Below the pieces are notes generated by a model. The model saw only the letters and a program-made list of their open reading frames with translations, made no database searches and had not been told where the DNA came from. Made by a program: the position numbers and the translations under genes. From an uncultured Clostridia bacterium (GTDB lineage: Bacteria; Bacillota; Clostridia; Oscillospirales; Ruminococcaceae), in the NCBI GenBank assembly GCA_937894185.1, contig CALCSA010000239.1:1-11981 (forward strand): a stretch of 11,981 nt of DNA, in the 5' to 3' direction. Shown piece by piece: positions 6,949 to 11,981 of the stretch. How positions within the stretch are numbered: the first letter of the stretch is position 1; every line of letters starts with the position of its first letter.

Positions 6949-7866
6949 ATGGAGGCGTATTATCCCTTTAAGGGTGAGGCCGGAGCATCCATCGCGGTGG
7001 AACTTTTTCACGGCCAGCAATCGGTTCCCAAGCACTTTCACGAGTTTAACGAGTTTGTTCTGGTGCTCAAGGGTACCTGTAAACATCGGTTTGGCCCTCA
7101 GGAAAGCATCCTGATTCCCGGGGATATCTTTCTGGTTCCGGCTCACAAATCCCACGAATATATCATTGAATCTTCATTGACCATCTACAACGTCCAGTTT
7201 TATCCCCGCCGTTTGGAAAAGCTCTGGGGCGGAGTGTGGCCCTCCCGCTTGGGTCAGGATGAAAAAGACATCGACAATGTCAAGCTGGATGACCAGTGGG
7301 CGTCTTTGTTTCCCCCCTTGCCGGATGTGGAAAGGGCCCACCCGGATGCCGGCGAGGATTTTCGCATCCTGAGGCTGAATTCCAGCGAGCGGGAGTACGT
7401 TTCTACCCTGCTGGGGTTTATGTATCGGGAGCAGCAACAGCACAGCTTTGATTACGAACGGGTGCTGCGCTCCTATCTGGAAATTGTGCTAGTGGAGCTT
7501 AACCGGGTCCACTCAAGGCAAATCAGCATGAATTATGGTCAAAATTACCCATCACCAACCAAAAATACTATAAAATATGCAGTCCAGTATATTGAAGATC
7601 ATTTGGCGGATCCGATTGATTTTCACGCTTTGGCCGCCGAGGCGTATATGAGCGTCAACTACTTCCGCACTGTTTTTAAACAGGCCACCGGGCTTTCTCC
7701 CGTAGACTACTTAAACCGCAAGAGGATCATAAAATCTCTGCATCTTCTTCAGTCAGAAAATCTCCCGATTCAGGAGATAGCCACCCTTGTTGGAATACAG
7801 GATGCCAATTACTTTTCCAGAATGTTTAAAAAAATTATAGGTTATCCCCCAAAGTATTTCAAGTGA
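6949..7866 (+). CDS. AraC-family transcriptional regulator with N-terminal cupin sensor domain
   Basis: 305 residues. The ATG at 6949 follows AAGGAGG by 10 bases. The N-terminal half is an AraC-type cupin: HFHEFNEFVLVLKG (29-42) supplies the His-X-His pattern, IPGDIFLVPAHKSHEY (56-71) the second cupin box, with His69. The C-terminal ~100 residues form the paired helix-turn-helix DNA-binding domain: HTH1 about 225-246 (ALAAEAYMSVNYFRTVFKQ) and HTH2 about 273-297 (IQEIATLVGIQDANYFSRMF), ending in the family signature GYPPKYF. It probably binds the substrate or a breakdown product and switches on the divergent ABC/iolI operon, and perhaps its own gene. The evidence for that target is position only. 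The DNA of the C-terminal part (after about 7530) is visibly more AT-rich than the N-terminal part, although the reading frame is intact. Confidence 0.93.
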   Translation: MEAYYPFKGEAGASIAVELFHGQQSVPKHFHEFNEFVLVLKGTCKHRFGPQESILIPGDIFLVPAHKSHEYIIESSLTIYNVQFYPRRLEKLWGGVWPSRLGQDEKDIDNVKLDDQWASLFPPLPDVERAHPDAGEDFRILRLNSSEREYVSTLLGFMYREQQQHSFDYERVLRSYLEIVLVELNRVHSRQISMNYGQNYPSPTKNTIKYAVQYIEDHLADPIDFHALAAEAYMSVNYFRTVFKQATGLSPVDYLNRKRIIKSLHLLQSENLPIQEIATLVGIQDANYFSRMFKKIIGYPPKYFK

Positions 7867-7897
7867 ATCGGTGAATAATGCTATTTTATCTGTGTAT

Positions 7898-7920
7898 CCT
7901 ACTAATATTAGGAATTTTTT
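7898..7920 (+). terminator. Weak possible terminator after the AraC gene
   Basis: A short CCTA...TAGG stem (7898-7901 and 7909-7912) with a 7-base loop is followed by AA and six T residues, 31 bases after the stop codon. The stem is only 4 bp, so it is a marginal candidate. The surrounding 7867-8037 stretch is strongly AT-rich, and I see no gene in it. Confidence 0.25.
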
Positions 7921-8038
7921 CCCTTAACTGTAACAATATTCTTTTTTAATTTTTATAAATCTGTGACTATTTGGAAGTGTTTTTTTATGTTTGGCATCTC
8001 TCCTCTATGGTCGTTACGGAGCAGACGCAAGCACAGCA

Positions 8039-8074
8039 AAAAGGGCCGGCAGCGTTCATGCTGCCGGCCCTTTT
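8039..8074. terminator. Strong bidirectional rho-independent terminator between convergent genes
   Basis: AAAAGGGCCGGCAGC (8039-8053) and GCTGCCGGCCCTTTT (8060-8074) form a perfect 15-bp inverted repeat with a 6-base loop. The 11-bp GC-rich core is flanked by A on the left and T on the right, so it can terminate both the plus-strand AraC transcript and the minus-strand permease transcript that ends at 8151. It marks the boundary between the two gene groups. Confidence 0.93.
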
Positions 8075-8150
8075 CTATCAAGTAAAGCCCACGGACTGGC
8101 TTTCTGCTTTGTGCAGTCAACCAGCCCATGTGTACATCCGATGGGGTAAA

Positions 8151-9632
8151 CTAAGCGATCAGCTGGGGCAGGATAAAAAGCAGAAGCGCCACCGCCACCG
8201 CAATGGACACCACAATGCTCCAAATCTTGAACTCCCGGTCCATTTTGGCCTTTTCCTCAGCGGGGGGCTCCTGAATTTCCATAATCCGCTGGGCCAGCTC
8301 CGAGTCCCCCTCCTTGCCGTAGCGGGCCTGACAGATGTAGAAGATAATGAGTCCCAGCACGCACCAGATAATTCCGGACCACAGAGCCGCCAGATCCAGC
8401 TGGGTCATCATAATCAGGTAGATGACCACCGAGATAGGCGCCCCAATCATGATAAAGGGAGCTTTGTAGGGCCGCTTAAGATCGGGCAGTTTTTTGCGCA
8501 GACCGTAGGAGGCCGCAATGCCGATGACATAGTAAAGCAGATCGGCAAACAGGCTCAGGGAGGCGATGTAGATCATGGAGTTGGTGGCAATCAGGAAGAG
8601 GGTGAGGACACCCAGCGTCAGAATCGAAATATAGGGAGTCTGGAATTTGGGGTGAATTTTTGCAAACACCCGAGGCATGGAACCGTCTCGGGCCATAGTA
8701 AACAGGTAGCGGGGCGGAACCGCAATACTGGCGTTAAGGGTAGAAAAGTCGCCGCCAAAGGCAATTCCCGCCGCCAGCAGAATCAGGGGCAGACCCACAA
8801 TGCCAGCGTTGATCATGGCGTCGGCATAGGGAGCATCGGCCACGGCAATGGCGCCCAGATGCTCAAAGGGGGTGATGCCCACCAGATACCACTGAAAAAT
8901 GGAGTTAACCGCAAACACAATAAAGGGAGCCAAAAACAGGGCCCGGGGAATGTTGATGTGAGGGTACTTAATTTCCTCACCCATGGCGCAGCAGGTTTCA
9001 AACCCGGCAAAGCACCACCAGATCATGGCCACGTTGGCGATAAAGGAACCGCCGGAAAAATCAAGGAAGTCGGGCAGTTGGACAAAGTGGGGCATCTGCA
9101 CCTGAGGAATCATCAACAGGAACCAGATGATGGCAACACCCCAGAAGAAGAACATAAAGCCGTTCTGCAGCTTGCCGGTCATCTCCACGCCCCGCACATT
9201 GGTGGCCATAAACAGGATGACGGCAATGCAGGCCACCACCGTATCGCTGACCGGCAGATCGATGCCCAAGGCACCAAACAGGGTCTTAAAATAAAAGCTG
9301 AAGGCCAGGGCCTCTCCGCTGGTGACCGCCACCAGAGAGATGATGAAGTTCCAGCCGGCCAGCATGCCAAGGGGCTTGCCCAGTCCCATGGACGCGTACT
9401 TATATGTACCCCCCGCATAGGGCAGAGCCGCGCCCATCTCGGCGTAGAGCAGGGCCGGATAGATGCTGACAATCAGAGCAACCAGAGTGGCCCAGATCAC
9501 CGCTGCACCCATCAGCCCCACCACCTGTGCGCCTACGGTGAACAGTCCCACACCAATGACTGTTCCCACTGTAATGGTGACTGCTTCCCGCATGCCAAAA
9601 CTGCGCTTGAGAACCTGATTTTGTTCTTGCAT
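8151..9632 (-). CDS. APC-superfamily amino acid/polyamine permease
   Basis: 493 residues of a multi-pass membrane protein with about 12 hydrophobic segments (TM1 about 16-38, TM2 about 43-65, the last about 470-490). The family hallmark in TM1 is GTVIGVGLF (23-31), the unwound substrate-binding segment. Also typical are MGAALPYAGGTYKYA (66-80), FAGFETCCAMGEEIKYP (208-224) in the TM6 region with the charged loop after it, and the cytoplasmic loop PPRYLFTMARDGSMPRVFAKIHP (306-328). The ATG at 9632 follows AAAGGAGG with a spacer of about 8 bases. It is the last gene of its transcript before the strong terminator. It starts 57 bases downstream of the HisD-family gene and is probably co-transcribed with it, which suggests it imports that enzyme's substrate or a related amine or amino acid. 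Substrate specificity cannot be read from the sequence. Confidence 0.93.
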   Translation of the reverse strand: MQEQNQVLKRSFGMREAVTITVGTVIGVGLFTVGAQVVGLMGAAVIWATLVALIVSIYPALLYAEMGAALPYAGGTYKYASMGLGKPLGMLAGWNFIISLVAVTSGEALAFSFYFKTLFGALGIDLPVSDTVVACIAVILFMATNVRGVEMTGKLQNGFMFFFWGVAIIWFLLMIPQVQMPHFVQLPDFLDFSGGSFIANVAMIWWCFAGFETCCAMGEEIKYPHINIPRALFLAPFIVFAVNSIFQWYLVGITPFEHLGAIAVADAPYADAMINAGIVGLPLILLAAGIAFGGDFSTLNASIAVPPRYLFTMARDGSMPRVFAKIHPKFQTPYISILTLGVLTLFLIATNSMIYIASLSLFADLLYYVIGIAASYGLRKKLPDLKRPYKAPFIMIGAPISVVIYLIMMTQLDLAALWSGIIWCVLGLIIFYICQARYGKEGDSELAQRIMEIQEPPAEEKAKMDREFKIWSIVVSIAVAVALLLFILPQLIA

Positions 9633-9670
9633 AGAAAAACCCTCCTTTAATCACTAATCGATATAGAACT

Positions 9671-9685
9671 CCGGAACCCTTCCGG
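9671..9685 (-). other. Small stem-loop just after the HisD-family stop codon
   Basis: CCGGAA (9671-9676) and TTCCGG (9680-9685) form a perfect 6-bp GC-rich hairpin with a 3-base loop, 4 bases after the end of the HisD-family gene on the transcribed strand. It has no T-run behind it, so it is more likely an mRNA-stabilising or attenuating element than a full terminator. It could also be chance. Confidence 0.35.
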
Positions 9686-9689
9686 GAAT

Positions 9690-10958
9690 CTACAGCTTTT
9701 CGGCCCGGATTTCCGCCGCTCTGGCGTGGGCAATCAGCCCTTCCCCTCTGGCCATCCGGGAGGTCAGGGGAGCCAGCACCTTGACGGCACCGGCTGTCAT
9801 GCGCTGGTGAGTACACACCTTGAGGAAGGTTCCCACCCAGACGCCGCCGGTATACCTTGCCGCCCGCAGAGTAGGCAGGGTGTGGTTGGTGCCGGAAACA
9901 TAGTCGCCAAACACTTCTGCCGTGGCCTGCCCGATAAACAAAGAGCCGTAGTTGACCAGCCGGGGAAGCACCGCATCTTCCTCCCGGACAATCACTTCCA
10001 GATGCTCGGGGGCGTGGCTGTTGGCAATCTGAATGGCTTCCTCCAAGTCTTCGGCCAAAATGACCTCGCCGTAATCCTCCCAGGATTTCCGGGCAATCCC
10101 GGCGGTTTCCAGCGTAGCCAGCTGAGCCTCCACCGCCGCAATGGTCTGCCGGGCCAGCTCCCGGCTGGTGGTGACCAGAATCCCCTTGGCCAACAGATCG
10201 TGCTCCGACTGGGCCAGCAAGTCCGCCGCCAGAATTTCGGGATCGGCAGAATCATCAGCGATGACCAGCACCTCGCTGGGCCCTGCGATAAAGTCGATCC
10301 CCACCTGACCGTAGCACTGGCGCTTAGCCTCGGTGACATACTGGTTGCCGGGGCCGACAATGATGTCCACCGCCGGAATCTGATCAGTACCGTAGGCAAA
10401 AGCCGCAATGCCGTGAGCACCGCCTACTCCATAGATTTCATCGGCTCCGGCAATGTCCAGAGCCGCCAGAATGTTGGGGTGAATCCTTCCGCTGCCCTTC
10501 ATGGTGGGGGAACAGGCCACCACCTTTCCCACTCCCGCTACCCGGGCCGGAATCACCAGCATCAGAGCCGTGGAGTAGAGGGGGTAGCTTCCCCCGGGCA
10601 CATAGCAGCAGCAGGACTGCACCGGAATCACCCGGTGGCCCAGAGCGGCACCCGGCGTGGGCGAAATATCCTCCAGAGCCTTCATGCTGCCCAGCTGGGC
10701 TTGGGCAAAGGCCCGGATGTTGGCCGCAGCCGCCTTTAAATCGTCGATCTCCTGCTGGGAAAGCTGTGCGTACGCCTCGTCAATTTCCTGCCTTGTCACC
10801 TGCAAGTCCTTGCGGCTGTTGCCGTCAAAGCGGGTGTTGTAGTCCACAAGGGCGGCGTCCCCCTCCCTGCGCACCCGGGCGATAATTTCGGCGACATTGG
10901 CGGTCAGTTGGGGATTGTCGTCGTTGGCACGGGTGATGGCAGACTTGATGATTTCCAT
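9690..10958 (-). CDS. hisD: Histidinol dehydrogenase family protein (HisD homologue, probably not for histidine synthesis)
   Basis: 422 residues, the usual HisD length. HisD is a zinc and NAD enzyme that oxidises an alcohol through an aldehyde to an acid. Conserved positions are all present: the YVPGG loop (119-123), the GPGNQYVTEAKRQ segment (202-214), zinc ligands Gln250, His253, Asp352 and His411, catalytic Glu318-His319 (HAPEHLE) and His359 (SGTNHTLPT). The enzyme should therefore be active. After NHTLPT the sequence runs RAARYTGGVWVGTFLK, unlike the biosynthetic enzymes I remember, and closer to HisD paralogues acting on other substrates (the HpsN sulfopropanediol dehydrogenase is a known example of such reuse). 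No his gene is adjacent. The neighbours are a solute-binding protein gene upstream (56 bases) and an APC permease downstream (57 bases). The ATG at 10958 follows AGGAGG by 6 bases. I am sure of the family, less sure of the substrate. Biosynthetic HisD in an isolated position remains possible. Confidence 0.9.
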   Translation of the reverse strand: MEIIKSAITRANDDNPQLTANVAEIIARVRREGDAALVDYNTRFDGNSRKDLQVTRQEIDEAYAQLSQQEIDDLKAAAANIRAFAQAQLGSMKALEDISPTPGAALGHRVIPVQSCCCYVPGGSYPLYSTALMLVIPARVAGVGKVVACSPTMKGSGRIHPNILAALDIAGADEIYGVGGAHGIAAFAYGTDQIPAVDIIVGPGNQYVTEAKRQCYGQVGIDFIAGPSEVLVIADDSADPEILAADLLAQSEHDLLAKGILVTTSRELARQTIAAVEAQLATLETAGIARKSWEDYGEVILAEDLEEAIQIANSHAPEHLEVIVREEDAVLPRLVNYGSLFIGQATAEVFGDYVSGTNHTLPTLRAARYTGGVWVGTFLKVCTHQRMTAGAVKVLAPLTSRMARGEGLIAHARAAEIRAEKL

Positions 10959-10989
10959 GACATTCCTCCTAATCTTGACAATCTAACAT

Positions 10990-11008
10990 AAAAAGCCGAA
11001 TAAGCTTT
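10990..11008 (-). terminator. Weak possible terminator or attenuator between binding-protein gene and HisD-family gene
   Basis: On the transcribed strand AAAGC (11004-11008) pairs with GCTTT (10992-10996) across a 7-base loop, and the T-run extends to five T (10990-10994). The stem is only 5 bp. If it works, it would partly separate the solute-binding protein gene from the HisD/permease pair. Confidence 0.3.
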
Positions 11009-11014
11009 CATCCT

Positions 11015-11981
11015 CTAGCGGATGGCGTCCAGCGTTCTTTGGGTTCCCATCAGTGCCTCTTCGGGGGAGATTTCCCCCCGGATACAGCGCAGGATATGCA
11101 GCCCCAGATTGTACTCAAAATCCCGCTGGTTGTAGTCGATTTCCATCGGAGAGAGAATGGGCTTGCGAATCCCCAGCCGCATGTTGTTTTGCAGGGCGTC
11201 CAGCCAAGGGTAGGCATCCAGAATCTCCCGGTGCTCGTAGACGCTGCGGCAGGCGGAAGTCCCCCCCATCATCACCAGCTCGGGAGCGATCTCTTCCCCT
11301 GTGGCCCAGCGGATAAACTGGTAGGCTGCTTCCGGCTGGGAGGAGTTGCGGCAGACTCCCAAGGAGCCTCCCGCCAACAGGGGGTGCCGCCCCGGAATGG
11401 GGGCAAAGCCGATTTCCACCCCCACATTGGCACTCTGGGCCCGGACAAAGCTGGAGGCATGGTTGACGTACAAAATAGAGGTGGCGGTTTGTCCGTCCAC
11501 AAAATTGGCGGCGATTTCGCTCCAGCTCTGGACTGTGTCCAAGCTGGTGCAGGAGGCGTAGGCCAAGTAGTCCCGCAAGGCGGAAAGAGCGGCGGGGGTG
11601 GTCAGGTCCAGACAGCCGTTGCTGCTGTAGGAAAGTCCCCCCGCAGCCAGAAGACGGGGCAGGTAGTCGCTGGAAATGGAGGTGGGATTGGTGGGAGCCA
11701 AGCTGGCTCCGTAGCGGATGGGGGAATCGGGGCGGTGAGATTTTGTAAAGAAGCGGCAGATGCGGTCCAGCTCCGGGAAGGTGGTGGGAACCTCCAATGT
11801 TTCACCGGTTTCCTCGTAAAAGGCCCGGATTTGGCCGATGTCTTCAAAGAGGGAGCGTTGGTAAAAGAGCATCTGCACGCTGATGTCAAAAGGCAGGGCA
11901 AACAACTTGCCCCCCACTACCGAAAAATCGTTTTGCAGGTTGGGGAAAAATTGGTTGAGGGTGCTGGGGGCAGATTTATCC
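11015..11981 (-). CDS. Extracellular solute-binding protein, family 1 (carbohydrate ABC type), N-terminus beyond window edge
   Basis: The frame is open to the right edge, giving 321 visible C-terminal residues. A GTG at 11917 is internal: the frame continues upstream with protein-like sequence (...STLNQFFPNLQNDFSV), so the gene starts outside the window. Family features are GGKLFALPFDISVQMLFYQRSLFEDIG, corresponding to the 'dGkxyglPxdxs...lfYnkdlFe..G' pattern of MalE/UgpB-type proteins, then WSEIAANFVDGQTA (the helix before the ligand loop), GFAPIPGRHP followed by LAGGSLGVCRNSSQPEAAYQF (the usual 'G.s..i...sk..eaA..F' segment), and a helical C-terminal tail. It would bind a sugar or related solute outside the cell for an ABC importer whose permeases are not in the window. 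A fusion to another N-terminal domain cannot be excluded. It is 56 bases upstream of the HisD-family gene on the same strand. Confidence 0.85.
   Translation of the reverse strand, partial: DKSAPSTLNQFFPNLQNDFSVVGGKLFALPFDISVQMLFYQRSLFEDIGQIRAFYEETGETLEVPTTFPELDRICRFFTKSHRPDSPIRYGASLAPTNPTSISSDYLPRLLAAGGLSYSSNGCLDLTTPAALSALRDYLAYASCTSLDTVQSWSEIAANFVDGQTATSILYVNHASSFVRAQSANVGVEIGFAPIPGRHPLLAGGSLGVCRNSSQPEAAYQFIRWATGEEIAPELVMMGGTSACRSVYEHREILDAYPWLDALQNNMRLGIRKPILSPMEIDYNQRDFEYNLGLHILRCIRGEISPEEALMGTQRTLDAIR

Noticed and set aside
7971..9650. A 559-codon open frame on the plus strand opposite the APC permease
   Set aside because: It lies antisense to a clear permease gene, its product is a low-complexity Gly/His/Gln/Asn-rich string with no recognisable domain, and its start overlaps the strong terminator region. 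It is a by-product of codon bias in the real gene.
9726..10739. A 337-codon open frame on the plus strand opposite the HisD-family gene
   Set aside because: Antisense shadow. The minus-strand protein has all catalytic motifs of HisD, while this product has none.
9690..10958. Firm naming of the HisD-family protein as sulfopropanediol dehydrogenase HpsN
   Set aside because: The resemblance of the segment after NHTLPT is from memory only, and no other sulfonate gene is present, so the substrate is left open.
11015..11917. GTG at 11917 as the start of the family-1 binding protein
   Set aside because: The frame continues upstream to the window edge with plausible protein sequence, no Shine-Dalgarno precedes the GTG, and the family's N-terminal domain would be missing.

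Overview
The window looks like a chromosomal segment of a moderately GC-rich anaerobic Firmicute. The best guess is the class Clostridia, in or near Oscillospiraceae, as found in animal guts. The basis is strong AGGAGG-type ribosome binding sites on most genes, an IolI close to the Bacillus protein, a Gram-positive-style lipoprotein binding protein, and uroporphyrinogen-decarboxylase-like (URO-D-like) paralogues of a kind common in gut Clostridia. No rRNA or single-copy marker is present, so the placement is an inference. No tRNA, rRNA, CRISPR array, insertion sequence or phage gene was seen.

Region A (1-6854, minus strand) reads as one operon, in transcription order: a lipoprotein sugar-binding protein, a two-domain sugar ABC ATPase (MglA/RbsA type), a sugar ABC permease (RbsC type), IolI (inosose isomerase), and two different URO-D-like proteins. 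The last of these runs off the left edge. Gaps are 13-85 bases and start sites mostly have clear Shine-Dalgarno sequences. A strong stem-loop sits between the binding-protein gene and the ATPase gene. An AraC-family regulator with a cupin sensor domain (6949-7866, plus strand) is divergent from this operon across 94 bases and is the obvious candidate regulator.

Taken together, region A looks like an uptake and processing locus for a cyclitol. IolI interconverts scyllo-inosose and the D-chiro-inosose isomer. URO-D-fold proteins include cobamide-linked methyltransferases. This suggests, as a hypothesis only, that the substrate could be an O-methylated inositol such as pinitol (3-O-methyl-D-chiro-inositol). 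Against this, no corrinoid protein is visible and the usual His-X-Cys zinc motif is altered in both URO-D-like proteins.

A 15-bp perfect inverted repeat with A/T flanks (8039-8074) is a convergent, probably bidirectional terminator separating region A plus its regulator from region B.

Region B (8151-11981, minus strand), in transcription order, has the C-terminal part of a family-1 solute-binding protein (its start lies beyond the right edge), a complete histidinol-dehydrogenase family protein with all catalytic residues, and an APC-family amino-acid/amine permease. With no other his gene visible, the HisD homologue next to a permease looks more like a catabolic dehydrogenase than part of histidine biosynthesis.
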